Shown here one piece after another: positions 25,953-38,402 of a stretch of DNA of 64,000 nucleotides (the first letter of the stretch is position 1; each line of letters begins with the position of its first letter). The stretch lies in assembly GCA_023974075.1 (NCBI GenBank), contig CM043797.1, positions 14,618,178 through 14,682,177 on the forward strand, given 5' to 3'. This stretch comes from Chaenocephalus aceratus. Lineage: Eukaryota > Chordata > Actinopteri > Perciformes > Channichthyidae. The position numbers and the translations under genes are program-made. Under the pieces are notes generated by a model that saw nothing but the letters and a program-made list of their open reading frames with translations, had not been told where the DNA came from and ran no database searches.

Positions 25953-26602
25953 ATGACTAAAGTATTACCCAGGATTAAATTGCATCTTTTTCCAGAGCAC
26001 CCCAGATCAACTCGTATTACAAGTAGTATTCGCACACCAAAATAATTGTATTTCTGAGAAACTAACATTTACACTGGAAATAAATAAGGTATTTCTAATT
26101 CAAGTCTACATTAAACGTTGAGTTAAAAAAAAAAGTATTAACCTCTTTAGGAGCCGACGTTGCTTTTATCTTTCCTCACAGGCACAGAGGATGCTGATTG
26201 GTCCAATCCTTCTCATTTCGTACACAAAGTCCTTAAATAAAAGTTGATAGGATGTATTTCTGTCTGATCTTGTGGTTCAGTTATATCGCAAAGAATCGGC
26301 TGCTGTATTCGGTGATTTGTTGTCAGCCAGGAAGTAAACTTTAAATTGGTCCTGTTTCCTTTGGTTTTACAGTCTAAAGTGTTATTTCTTTTTTTTATTC
26401 TGAGCATTGTCAACATGGTAGAAGCGTGTTTTTCCTATTGATATTCTCATTTTCTGATATGTTGTCAAATCGGACCAGTTTGTGTGAAACTTAAATACAC
26501 TTGTGTTGGATATTGTGACGCTCATCTCACTTTCTTGGAGGCCGTTCAGGCTCATCTCAGTAGTCTATTGGATGACATATGAGGGTCATCAGGAGACACC
26601 AG

Positions 26603-26647
26603 TTGTGTGTGTGTGTGGTGTGTGTGCGTGCGTGTGCGTTGTGTGTT
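26603..26647. repeat. (GT)n/(GC GT)n microsatellite
   Basis: Interrupted GT run with GCGTGCGTG variants. Confidence 0.85.
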
Positions 26648-26861
26648 TGGTAGGAGGTGTGCGGTAGGTTGCACAGTAACATCACTAGAGGCCTGAGAGG
26701 GGAAGGAGAGAGCACCAGTTACTGAGTAACCCAGAGCAGCAGCAGTCCCATACTCACCTTTCCCCTAATAGCCCTTCACCTTCCGAACCACGTGAAGTGG
26801 GCCTGCGTGCTGACTCCCCATAGTGTGTGGGAGTCACCGCACGCACGCACGCACTTCACTT

Positions 26862-27096
26862 CAGGGGACATTACATTGACTTACATGCATTTCCTGGAGA
26901 CTTATCCTAACCTTAACCATAACCAACACATGCCTAAACCTAAACCAAGTCTTCACCCTAAAATTAATGATTCCCCTCATGGGGACCTCCAATTTGTCCC
27001 ATAAGGGAGGCGAGTCCCCACACGTGACTATGTAAACAGATTTAGGTCCCCACAAAGTAATGCTAGGCCACACACACACACACACACACACACAGA
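26862..27096. repeat. Common fish CA-associated interspersed repeat
   Basis: GGGGACATTACATTGACTTA, then CTTATCCTAACCTTAACCAT, ATGGGGACCTCCAATTTGTC and AGGTCCCCACAAAG, ending in (CA)n at 27068-27094. The same layout recurs widely in teleost genomes. Its transposon class is not clear to me. Confidence 0.6.
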
Positions 27097-28044
27097 ATCA
27101 TAGCAGCACACACTCACAAGAGACTTAAATTTCCCTTGACAGAAACAAGCAGCAGCTCAAAGGTGGAATATGTGTCATTTTAACCATCACAAAATGTCCA
27201 CAATATACTGTTCAAATGAGTATTTATGACGCTTGATTCACTGTGCTGGGATTTACTGACACGCTATACCGTTGGGTGCCTTTGGGCCATGTTTGGTCTT
27301 CAACTGTTTGCCGTGCAATTGGCTCAAATGTTGTGTTTTTAATTCATGTTGAATTCAGCTGTCAGTTTCATAATGATATGCCTTCACCTTCACTTTAGGC
27401 CATTGAACAACGAAACTTCATTTCACCAGGTTTGCCTTTTCATCAGATTCTATTATCATATTGCAATGTTCTTTATGACAGTGGTTACTGACTAATTCCC
27501 TCCTTTGCAGGCACAGAATGTACATGCATTTGCTGTGATAAAGTGGAACTTTAAACAGAAGGAACGAGGCGATGCATCTGCAGCTCATTCAGCCTGGCTG
27601 ACAGATTGCCATGAGTGACTATGAAAATCTAAAAACATTACCTGACACGGTTGCTTAACTACCACAGGCAAAGGAACTGAATGGTGCTGTTGCAAATCAT
27701 CAGTAACTGGTAGAGAGCTAAAGAGCTTATGCTGCTTTAAGGCAACACACAAGTGAACTGAGTGGAGCATAAACTGCAGTAAATATTGCTGTACGGGGAG
27801 AAAAGTGCATAGGAATGTGTGTCAGCACAAAGCCACTCCCTCCTATTGTAGCAGCTGAGTGAGTAAGATGTCAATGGAAAGTATGAGTCACTAGACCTAC
27901 AACTCACAACAATAATATTTAGCATGAGCGGGGCTCGGAGCAGTCTGCAGAACGTAGATTGGTGATTAGTGGCTTTATACGCAGACTGGGAGTGGCTCTG
28001 ACAGAACTGCTGGCCTGACATCATTAATCCATGTCAGCCCACAC

Positions 28045-28191
28045 ACTCTCTACGCCAGACTGGTGAGGGAGGTAACGCTCATTGAGTCCAGGGTGAGGAA
28101 CAGAGCCAGAGCGACCCAGATCAGCCACACTGAAGCTTTCACCCGGTCCCTCATCACATGGGTGTGGCTGGGAGCTTTTCTGCCCTGTCTA
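28045..28191 (-). other. Possible orphan exon with a short hydrophobic peptide
   Basis: On the - strand a good acceptor (TTTTTTTTCTTTTAG, 28192-28206) precedes 28191. It is followed by ATG at 28160 and a frame reading MRDRVKASVWLIWVALALFL, then about 14 more residues and TAG. The segment from KASVWL to LTLD looks like a signal peptide or membrane helix. I recognise no family, and no donor or neighbouring exon is clear. It may be the end of a long noncoding RNA or chance. Confidence 0.2.
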
Positions 28192-28482
28192 AAAGAAAAA
28201 AAAGGAGTGTGCTGTCTTACACTACAGAGTGCGTATATCCAGGGGATTACGTGCATTCTTTGTGTTTCCTGAATGACTAATGAATCAAGCATGTGAAAAA
28301 AAAAGGGGGATCAAGTAGTAGTATTTCCTAATGTTTAAACAATTTGGCTAGTGCCCATCAATATGAATCAGCTGTCAGATCAATCCACTACTATTTTGAT
28401 GGAAAATGTGATAAAGTATTCATATTGTTTAGCAGGGTTTTAAAGTGTTAGACGGCAGGCCTCATCAGATAAAGCTTGAATA

Positions 28483-28913
28483 TGTTAAGAATGTCACGAG
28501 GCTCAGGACCCAAACGCACAACACCAGAAACAGATCAGAATTAACAAGGTCTTTTAATTAAGGTCAAAACACTCACTTGGAGGATCAAAAACTCTAAACC
28601 AAAAAAACATCTACATGACTATCAAAAATATACTTCACACGATCAAGGGATGACTGGCAGGCTTGACGAGACAAGACGAACTGACACAAGACAAAGGGAG
28701 ACGCAGACTATATATACACACACTAGGTAAGGGGACACAGGTGGCAACAATTAAGGGAGGGGCTGACAATCACACTGGCGGGAAAAACACACCAGGGCAG
28801 GAATGCTCTGAAACGAGAGGGAAAGGTTACTACAAAATAAAACAGAAATCACAAGACAAGGCAAAAGGACTGGACTAAATAAATTAACTTAACACAACTG
28901 TCTAGACACCACA
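28483..28913 (-). repeat. 3' LTR of the Gypsy element
   Basis: 431 bp, TG...CA ends. It adjoins the polypurine tract and the outer GAATA duplication. Confidence 0.93.
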
Positions 28914-28955
28914 GTACCCCCTCCTTTACGGACGGCTCCGGACGGCCCAGCGAGT

Positions 28956-31900
28956 TCAGGATGGCTTTTGTAAAAATCCTTTATCAGGTTTCTGGTCCAC
29001 TATGAAGCTAGATGGGATCCCTTCCCGCTCTTCCGGTCCATAACCCTCCCAGTCCACTAAAAACTGCTGACCCTTCCTCGTTTCTGACCTTCAGCAGACG
29101 CTGACAGTGTAGGACCAAACCTCCATCAATGATCCTGGGAGGAGCGGGGGCTTGGAAGCGGGAACCATTTTGCTTTCCTTGACCGGCTTGAGTTTGCTTA
29201 CGTGGAATGTTGGATAGACTCTGAGTGATCTAGGCAGGCGCAAACGAACAGACACAGGGTTAATACACTTTGACACCAGAAATGGGCCTACAAATCTTGG
29301 TGCCAGCTTCTAGAGACTACGTTCAGGGGCAAGTCTCTGTTGGATAACCACACTTTCTGACCCGGTCTGTACACAGGTGCAGGACGGCGATGCCGATCAG
29401 CCGCTTTTTTCATGCGGGCCGAAAGTCCTCAGGAGGACCCGACGTGCTGAAGTCCAAATGCCATGACAGCGCCTGACCGGTGCGTGTGCCGAGGGAACCA
29501 TTGACTTCTTTCTCTGTCACGGAGAACATGGGAGGTTGGTACCGTAGACGCACTGGAACGGGGTCAATCCGGTGGCAGAGGTAGGCAATGAGTTGTGGGC
29601 GTATTCTACCCATGTGAGGTGTTTACTCCAAGAAGCTGGGGTTTTGGGACACCAGGCACCGGATGCAGGTTTCCAGTTCTTGATTCAGTCTCTCCGTTTG
29701 TCCATTTGATTGGGGATGGTAGCCGGAAGAGAGGCTGGCAGAGGGCCCCGATGAAGCTGCAAACTCCCTCCAGAAACGGGAGACGACTGAGGGCCCCGGT
29801 CCAACACGATGTCCCTGGGAAAACCGTGGAGACGACAAACATGGTGCAACAAAACTTCAGCCGTTTCGTTGGCCGATGGCGTTTAGGCAAAGCAATAAAA
29901 TGTGTAATTTTAGAGAATCTATCAACCACCGTGAGGACGGTGGTGTTACCTTTGGATTCTGGCAGTCCGGTGACAAAATCCACTGAGATGTCCGGACCAG
30001 GGCCGACTGGGATAGGCAACGGCCTGAGCAGACCCATCTGGGGCCTGGAAGAGGTTTTATTCCTGGCGCAGATGGTGCAGGCGGCCACATACTCCTTGAC
30101 ATCCTTTCCATAGATGTCCACCAGAACCGTTGCTTGATGACATACATGGTTTTTTTTTTACCCCAGGATGGCAGGTGATCAGCGAGGTGTGAGCCCATTG
30201 AATGACCTTAGGACGCACACTTTGAGGAACAAACAACCTATTTGGGGGGCAACCCCTAGGTGTCGGGCTCTCACCGTTAGCTCGTTTCACCTCTGTTTCT
30301 ATTGGCCAAGTTACCGCTCCAACCACACAGTTTAGTGGAAGGATGAGCTTTGGTTCCTTTGCCGAGGGTTCAGGATCAAAAACACGAGAAAGTGCATCTG
30401 GCTTGACATTTTGTGAACCGGGTCTAAATGACAAGGACAAGTTCAAACGAGTGAAGCACAAAGCCCATCTTGCCTGACGTGAGTTCAGTCTCTTAGCTTT
30501 TCGGATGTACTCAAGATTTTTATGATCCGTCCAGACTATGAATGGTTGCTCTGACCCCTCCAGAAAGTGTCTCCATTCCTCAAGCGCTGTTTTCACTGCC
30601 AAAAGTTCTCTGTTGCCTCCATCATAGTTGCGTTCAGCAGGTGTTAACTTACATGACAGAAATGCACATGGGGAAGTTTGCTGTCCTTGGCTAAACGTTG
30701 TGACAACACAGCCCCAACTCCATCATTGGAAGCATCCACCTCCACCACAAACTGCCGTAGTGGATCAGGAGTGATGAGAACAGGAGCAGAGGTAAACCGT
30801 CTTTTCAATTCCTGGAAAGCTTTGTCGGCCTGTAGAGTCCACAAAAACTGAACATGGGTTGAGGTGAGTGAGTGGAGAGGTGCAGCTATAGAGCTAAAAT
30901 GTCTTATGAAACGTCTGTAGAAGTTAGCAAAACCGAGAAATTGCTGTACCTTCTTCCTGTTGGTGGGTGTGGGCCAATTTGCGACAGCACTGACCTTGCT
31001 TGGATCCATCTTGACCTGGTCCGGAGCAATGATGAAGCCCAGGAATGAGACAGAGGTCTTGTGAAAATCACATTTCTCAGCCTTCACGAATAGTTGGTTT
31101 TCCAGAAGGCCTTGGAGGACCTGGCGGACATGCTGAACATGGGACTCTTCATCAGGAGAGAATATCAATATATCATCCAGGTAGACAAACACAAAATGAT
31201 TCAAATATTGTCTGAGCACTTCATTCACAAGAGCCTGAAATACAGCAGGAGCATTAGTTAGCCCAAATGGCATTACTAAGTATTCATAGTGGCCACTGGG
31301 GGTATTGAATCCAGTTTTCCATTCGTCCCCCTCCCTTATCCTGACCAAGTGATAGGCATTCCTCAAGTCAAGTTTAGTGAAGATCTTAGCTCCTTTTAAC
31401 AGTTCAAAAGCAGTGGAAATGAGGGGGAGAGGGTACCTGTTATTTACAGTTATATCATTCAGGGGAGAGTAGTCTATGCAGGGTCGGAGGGATCCGTTTT
31501 TTTACCCACGAAGAAGAATCCGGCGCCAGCAGGAGATGACGATGGACGAATGAGGCCCGCCTTCAGAGATGAGTCAATGTAATCCGTCATAGATTGTCTT
31601 TCAGGACCAGAAATTGAGTATAGACGTCCCTTGGGAATGGGGGCACCCGGTAGTAAGTCAATTGCACAGTCATAAGGTTGATGAGGAGGCACGTAGAGGC
31701 CCGAGTCTTACTGAAAACCTCCCTCAGGTTGTGGTAACAGGAGGGAACATTGGGCAGGTCTGGTAAGTCAAAGGCATGGTCATGAGTTACTTCCTTCGTC
31801 TCCACCTCACTACCTGAAGTAACCCTTCCTACAGACAGCCCTTCAACTTTTCCTGGTGAAACCAAACATGTATGATTACATTCTCTTCCCCAACCCTTCA

Positions 31901-32300
31901 CCCTACCAGAACGCCAGTCAATGTGAGGGTTATGTCTTTTCAACCATGGGACGCCTAAAATCATAGGGTGTTGTGCGGAGTCGAATAAATGGAATGTCAT
32001 GAATTCTGTGTGGTTGTGATTTATGATAACCTGGACGGGTTCTGTGTGGTGAGTGACTTGAAACAATAATCTTCCATCAAGGGCGCTGGCATTTAAAGGT
32101 TGAGCTAAGGGCATGGTGACAATGTTCAAGCTTTTGGCAAAATTCCAGTCCATAAAACTTTCATCTGCTCCTGAATCAATGAGAACATTCTGTGTTAAGG
32201 TTTGCTTACCTAATTTTACTTGGATAGGAGTCAGTGTACGAGGAGAGTAGTCAAAAGTTAGTCGGCTCACCAGCGCCCTCCTCTTGCCTGGGGAGCCCCG
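28956..32300 (-). pseudogene. Gypsy pol: protease, RT, RNase H, integrase, chromodomain (broken)
   Basis: Protease motif LIDSGADESFMD is read near 32150. The RT spans about 31692-30650 with catalytic YLDDILIF near 31170 and a frameshift at a run of seven A near 31500. RNase H follows ([10 protein letters not shown] near 30520). The integrase spans about 30200-29600 with a zinc-binding HxxxxxxH/CxxC start, [11 protein letters not shown] for the first acidic residue and [12 protein letters not shown] for the Glu. The C-terminal chromodomain ([13 protein letters not shown] near 29050) lies in another frame. Pol ends at TGA 28956-28958. Host chromodomains of this type guide integration towards particular chromatin. 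Confidence 0.9.
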
Positions 32301-33334
32301 TCTTTTAGTGAGCAAGCGGCCATCAGGTGTCCACGATGCCCGCAGTAGAAACACAGGCCCTGGCGGAGGCGCCGTTCCCGCTCCTCCAGTGAAAGTCTTG
32401 CTCGGCCAAGTTGCATGGGTTCCTCTGATGTGGTGGATGGCGTTGTCAAAGGAGGCTTGATCCAGACCCCTGGAAAAGAATCCTCCCCCATCCGGATGCC
32501 ACGAGGAGGCCCCCTGGAGCTTGGTGAACGAACTGCGGATGTTCTCTTTCTTTTGTCTATCCCAGAGCCTATTATCTATTCGTATAGCCCAGAGCAATCA
32601 CGAGTTAAATCTTCTGGAAGATCTAATGGGACTAAGTGATCTTGACAAGGCCTGAAGTCCATTTACGGTGTCCAGCAAAACCAGCTCATTCCAGCCACGG
32701 CTGCTGCTATTGTCCTAAACTCTATGGCATAATCAGACACTCTTTGATTTCTTTGCTTGAGTTGAACTAGAGCTTTAGCCGCTTCTCTCCCTGGCGCTGT
32801 ACGATCAAAAATCTTTCTAAGGGAATCAGTAAACAGTCCGAGTGATCTGCAAAGGGGAGAGTCTCTAGCCCATTCTGATGTAGCCCACGCTGCTGCTCTA
32901 CCAGTCAAGTGTGTTATCGTGAAAGCTATCCTAGACTAGTCTGTTGGAAAAGCAGAAGGCTGATGTTGATAATGCAGGTCGCATTGGACTAAAAAAAGAC
33001 GACAGTCACCTGAGTCACCGGAGAATTTCTCTGGAGATGCGAGACGAGAGTATGAAGAAGGAGTAGGTCCTTGGATCACAGGATTCACAGCCTCAGGCAG
33101 GGGTGCAGCAGCGGAAACAGTTTGAGATCCAGCTTCCATGTGGGCAAGGACACGAACAAGCTGATCTGCCAGGTGGTTTACTTGGCTGTTCACAGATGTT
33201 TGGAAGCTTTCTTGACGACCACTCAAGTCTCTCACTCCCTGGTCAATTGATTTCAGCTGATCGTCATGCTGAGACAAAAGCGTGCCTTGTGAGCGCAGAG
33301 CTGCTCTGAACCTGTCTGGGTCTGCTGGGTCCAT
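32267..33334 (-). pseudogene. Gypsy gag (broken)
   Basis: Start MDPADPDRFRAALRSQGTLL at 33334. A CCHC zinc knuckle [14 protein letters not shown] is visible near the end (within 32267-32491), the mark of a nucleocapsid region. The frame is interrupted by TAG at 32936-32938 and by at least one frameshift near 32690. Gag would form the particle that packages the element RNA. Confidence 0.88.
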
Positions 33335-33352
33335 TCTTTGGTCAGTTCGTAC

Positions 33353-33788
33353 TGTTAAGAATGTCACGAGGCTCAGGACCCAAATGCACAACACCAGAAA
33401 CAGATAGAATTAACAAGGTCTTTTAATTAAGGTCACAAAACGCTCACTTGGAGGATCAAAAACTCTAAACCAAAAAACATCTACATGACTATCAAAAATA
33501 TACTTCACACGATCAAGGGATGACTGGCAGGCTTGACGAGACAAGACGAACTGACACAAGACAAAGGGAGACGCAGACTATATATACACACTAGGTAAGG
33601 GGACACAGGTGGCAACAATTAAGGGAGGGGCTGACAATCACACTGGGGGAAAAACACACCAGGGCAGGAATGCTCTGAAACGAGAGGGAAAGGTTACTAC
33701 AAAATAAAACAGGAAATCACAAGACAAGGCAAAAGACAAAAGGACTGAACTAAATAAATTAACTTAACACAACTGTCTAGACACCACA
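33353..33788 (-). repeat. 5' LTR of the Gypsy element
   Basis: 436 bp. Differs from its partner by a few substitutions and short indels, including an extra AAAAGAC-like unit near 33730. The gag ATG follows 19 bases beyond it on the - strand. Confidence 0.93.
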
Positions 33789-33793
33789 GAATA

Positions 33794-36700
33794 CTGTCCC
33801 TTTTGCTACTTTGTGGATGTATGGATCATGATTATTATAATGTTTTGATCCAATAGACATGCAACAGTTGTGCCAAGATAGCCTAATATTGCGGTTTAAC
33901 ATACAGTACAATTAGATTCTGATTCTAGGAATGTGTGGAAATCTATGTTATTCCCCCAAACGGCTGTATTTCTCAACCATTTCTTTAGAAATCAGACACA
34001 TATCCTATGTTATTGTATAATTAATATTATCGTCACCTCCATTCACGCGGCTCCCCTGAAAATGTCCCCTTTGGGAGACACGCCTCCCACTTTAGCAGTA
34101 TAATGGGAATGTGATCTGTATTTTGAGAATACATCAGTGGACTCCCTGGAGTTCGGAGAAAACATTAAGCATAATTAGAGCTTAATCACATTGTCAAAGG
34201 ACCACATTTCTGGCAAGAGAACTGTAATGTTCACATTGTTAATGGCATTTTCAAGCAATTTTAATAGGATTAAGGACAAAATACTCATTAAGAAACTCAA
34301 TAGTGTCTTGACCTATTATACCTCATCCAAAATATGAAACGATTAAATATTATATGGAATGATTTGGCAGTGAATAAACCTGTTGAAGGAGCTCTCATTC
34401 ATATGCATTGCTATGTAGTTTACTTCCAGATAAACATGTACAATTGTTAAAACACTATAACACCAAAACATCCACTTCTTGTGCCCATATTGTAGACCTT
34501 TTTTAACACGCAAACCATGCACGCTGCCTTTTATATAGAAATGTGTAAATGTTCATACTACACAAGATCATCCAGTCCTTGAATGTCCTTGTTTATTCAT
34601 ATCTTTGCCATTATATGTTTGGTTGACAACTTACAGAAATACTCAAATTCCTTTTATGTATACACAAACTTTGCCATTAGAGCTGATGAGATATCCTCCG
34701 ATAAAGAACTTCCCAGTTGGAAATATATACTTTTCCTTAAAGTAGTGGAATCGAGCTGTGAGCCAAAGACGAGACCCAAAATGTCAAACACAGAAAAACA
34801 TAGAAATGCAATCTGACCTAGCCACAGATACTAAATAAAAAATGTGATATCCATGATCAAATCAACATAACAATACCTTTGGAGAAGTTAAAAAAATACT
34901 ACCACAAAAGTTCCTCTAAGCGCAGCAGTAGTGGAGACAAACAAACAAAATGGATAGAGCTCAGAAATCACCAGTTTCTAGGTAATAGAACTCACATGCA
35001 TGACGGCCAGCTGTGATTCAGCTGCTTTTCTCTCAACAAAAAGAGCAGCAATAGTTATCCACTGCAGACAACTCCTTGTCATCTCATGATCATTTGTAAA
35101 ACTCAAGTCTTGTGACGGCTTACAAGAAGCAAAGTAGGACTTATAGGACAGCTGGAAAAGAGAGGCATCATCCTTTTTGTTTATCAAATCTTTCTTATTT
35201 TGGAACAATTAATGTCATTGTTTAGTTTGCTGCCTTTCCTAACACAACCACTATGTGAGATACACACTACGTATTAACGCTGTAAACATCAAAGTGAGTA
35301 ATCATTCAAATCTCATTAAACATCACGACTGCATTAAGGTTGCATCTCAAGTCGATGGTGTTGACGCAGAAAATGAATCATGGAACCTGCAGAGAGCCCA
35401 GATCATCTGAGCAGCTGTCCCAACAAGCCGGGGCCAGATCAGGCCCTGTTTTCACTAAGGGAGGGGGGGGGGGGGGGGAGGGCGCCAGGGGGTAACAGCC
35501 TGGGGGAGATATGAAAACTTTCCACCAAATGTTTTTTAAACAGTCAGTTTCAAATCATGGAAGAAAATCAAATCCATGCAGAGAAAACAACCGTTGGTAT
35601 TTAACCTGAGTGCACAGAAGCAAAGAAAGGGTGTTATTTCTGAAAGACTGGCATGCTGGGTAAACTCTTCAGCCGTTTCCTCCCATTCTTACGCCGAAAG
35701 GTCTTGACTTTCCCTTAAGTGATATTGGCTCCGACATATGAGAAATGCTCTGGATTGATCAAGAAGTAGGAAGCTGTGTTTGACCTGAAATAGGAAATCA
35801 TGGTAGGAAGTAAGATAATATTCAAGAATGGAGGATCGGGCTTTCACAAAACACTTTTCCACTTATCTTGCAGTGTGATTTACGGGGATTTGCTTTTGCC
35901 TTTGACTGGGTTTAACATCCTTCAAGGCAATATGCAAACATTATGACAAGAACTGTTTATTCACAACCCTTATTTTCGTTGGAGTTAGCTTAGCTTAGCT
36001 TTAATTCCTCTCCGACAAAGGAAAGGTTTTATTTTGCTGAAACTTTGCAAAAATGCAGTTTTTATGACACAGTTCCAGATGCTACTTTCTAATTACATTT
36101 TTTTTGTGTGAGATGAAAGAAAAAGTTGTTTTGGAGGTATAAATGATGGTTGTCGTGGAAACAGTGTGTGATTTTAGCTTGGCGCTCTCATACGTGGGTG
36201 GCCCACCATGTGAGTCAGCGAAACAGACCACTCAGTTTGCATCTGCTGTCACGATATGAGAGATCGTGAACTACATCTATTTTTTATTCCACAACGAGAG
36301 GCCATATGGTCCAGCCTCTTTTCTGCTGCTCCTCAAACTGGAATGCCTGGTTTGGAAACATGGATGACAAATGAATCAGGAGCACAGTATGAATGAACAA
36401 TTGGTATGTATTGCTGCCATACAAATCATTTTCTGTATTAGTATCGGTATAATTATAAAGCTCTACAATAAAAGCTGAGCATAGGGATGTCTGTTCAGTT
36501 TTCTGGTTCCATCCATTAGAGCCATGCAGTATTGATGAAGCTGCATGTCCTTAAGAGACAAATTGGTGGGGCTGTGCACTTTTCAGATAATTTCTTATTT
36601 TTTAAAATATCTTAGAATATAATTTAGTATAATCTAGTCCACTTTCTTAAAAAAGTAAAAGTTGCAAATGTTATCAATTCATTCAATTTGGCTTGACCAA

Positions 36701-38018
36701 TGAGAGCAGAATAAGTAGATGGAAAATGTTGCAATCTTATGCAAATAAGACGTATTCCTCTTGCTGAAAGTTAGAAAATAAAGCTGCAATTGTTAAAAAC
36801 ATATGAATCAAGCATCAATAATCAAATACGAGAGCATGAGTGAAACTCCCTAAGTAACCCAAAATATCCAGAATGACTCAATTCAACAATCGTTAGTCAG
36901 GAGAAAATTAAATGAATAATCAGCTAAGGTGATTGATTTTTACTTCCTGTTATAATTAACTGTATTTGAATACAGCAAGGCAATCTCCGATTTGAAATTG
37001 GTAACCTCAAGAGCAACAAAAGTGGGTTTAAAGGTAACCATACAAACTCTGTGTTTTCCTGTAATGCACATAGAACTTATCTGTCCATCTAAAGAAAAGA
37101 AAGGAAGGCCTTTGGAGGCAAATCAACTCTGTCTCTCCTCTACACAGTGAGAAGGCACGGCCACTGATGAGCTCAGTGAGGCGGCTGCAGCCTCCACCTG
37201 CTCCCTGGCTCAGGCCTCTGGGAACAGGTCTGGATCACACCATGCATGCTGGGCCTGGCCCCGGGAGATGCCAGGCTGCAAAAGGTCTTGTCCAGACCTG
37301 CCCGCTAGCGCACAGTCAAAGTAACTCCCTGCGTACAGGCCAGGCCTGTTTTCTTCTGTCTAGCCTGGAGCCATGTATGGGATAATTAGCAAACTTTCAG
37401 GGATGAGTGTCACATTGGGTTAACTGTAGCACCTGAGCCACCTCCATGCTGTACACTCGGGGATCTTACGTCAAAAGTTGGTTTTGTGAGAAACCGGTCT
37501 GCATCTGTTTTCCAAATATCATCACTAGTATATTGTAAATTAATTAATAATTCTACTTGTATAACTGGAAAAGTGAGGTAAATCACAAATGTTGATGTTT
37601 TTTAAAATCAATTCAAACTTATATTAGGAAGAATGTTTAAAAGATACTGGTGATTTATTTTTAAAAGGCCATAATTAGAGGATTTATAACTTGTTACACA
37701 TGGCTTTATTCTTGATTATAAGCCATACATTAAGGTGTTTTACAATCATTATAAGATTAGATTAAACAAATTACAAATGTGTTCTACTTGCCTTGATGAC
37801 ATCTAGGACAAACAGGTCCACAAAAAACAAGAACAAATAATTGGAAGGCTGATATATGAATGCATGATGGGTTTAATTTTGGACATTCTTGCCCAGGTCT
37901 GATTTTCTGTATTACAGCAACACAGTTTTATTAAAGACTTATAGGTGCTGAAGTTGAACTTCGAAAATAAAAATGAAACATCCCACCCCAAAATGATTAA
38001 AGAAATTAAAATAAAAAA
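33794..38018. other. Intergenic DNA between the Gypsy and DIRS elements
   Basis: No coding region or full-length element recognised. A 16-base G run sits at 35463-35478. A GC-richer patch at about 37140-37390 has no open frame with a known domain. Confidence 0.6.
35463..35478. repeat. Poly-G run
   Basis: Sixteen consecutive G within a purine-rich stretch. Confidence 0.9.
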
Positions 38019-38263
38019 AACTATAGGTTACTTACGTAATCCCATTTCTCAGAGTAACATGAAGTGAGATGTCTCACTATGGGATGCGCCTCAACGCGTA
38101 TGCAAACAGAAGCATCAATCTCATTACGCCAATCCTGATTGGCTGGTGATCTTGACGTCTACGTCAGGGAATCCACCCACCCTTTAAGTAGCTTGCGCTG
38201 CGACGCGGCATCATTCAAAATAAGCACCTCTTCTCACTTCGCCTTAGCAAGAAGGGCCGTCTG
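38019..38263 (-). repeat. DIRS terminal inverted repeat (gene-distal end)
   Basis: Shares CGCCTCAACGCGTATGCAAA, AATCCTGATTGGCTGGTGAT and CCACCCTTTAAGTAGCTTGC with the reverse complement of 43918-44109. Its outermost 45 bases, starting AACTATAGGTTACTTACGTA, are unique to this end. Confidence 0.9.
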
Positions 38264-38362
38264 GTGAGACATCTCACTTCATGTTACTCTGAGGATTTGG
38301 GGTTACGTAAGTAACCTATAGTTCTCATTCATAACACTCCGTTTGATGTCTCACTATGGGAT
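38264..38362 (-). repeat. DIRS internal complementary region
   Basis: 38264-38322 is the reverse complement of the left outer end (CATCTCACTTCATGTTACTC and TTACGTAAGTAACCTATAG). 38319-38362 is the reverse complement of the right outer end (AGTTCTCATTCATAACACTC). They meet at the shared AGTT. In DIRS-1 this region acts as template to restore the ends and form the circular intermediate. Confidence 0.88.
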
Positions 38363-38402
38363 ATTGAAACTCCCGTATTGCGAGACATGCTTATCTCAAA
38401 AA

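Larger units (their letters stand above)
22310..28044. other. Intergenic DNA downstream of cog6
   Basis: I see no host gene with a recognisable domain. The longest open frame (154 codons, - strand, 22525-22989) has no recognisable motif. Contents I can name are the repeat tail near 25893, microsatellites at 26603-26647 and 27068-27094, and the repeat at 26862-27096. Confidence 0.6.
28483..33788 (-). mobile_element. Ty3/Gypsy chromodomain LTR retrotransposon, complete but defective
   Basis: 5,306 bp with two LTRs (28483-28913 and 33353-33788) starting TGTTAAGAATGTCACG and ending CTAGACACCACA. A perfect 5-bp target duplication GAATA flanks it (28478-28482 and 33789-33793). A purine-rich tract next to the 28913 end (AAAGGAGGGGGTAC on the - strand) marks that copy as the 3' LTR. 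Domain order on the - strand is gag, protease, reverse transcriptase, RNase H, integrase, chromodomain, as in Ty3/Gypsy chromoviruses. Several frameshifts and a stop disable it. The LTRs differ at about ten sites by eye. Confidence 0.95.

Noticed and set aside
26603..27094. Direct repeats considered as a CRISPR array or satellite
   Set aside because: They are dinucleotide microsatellites and one interspersed repeat without spacer structure; the genome is eukaryotic.
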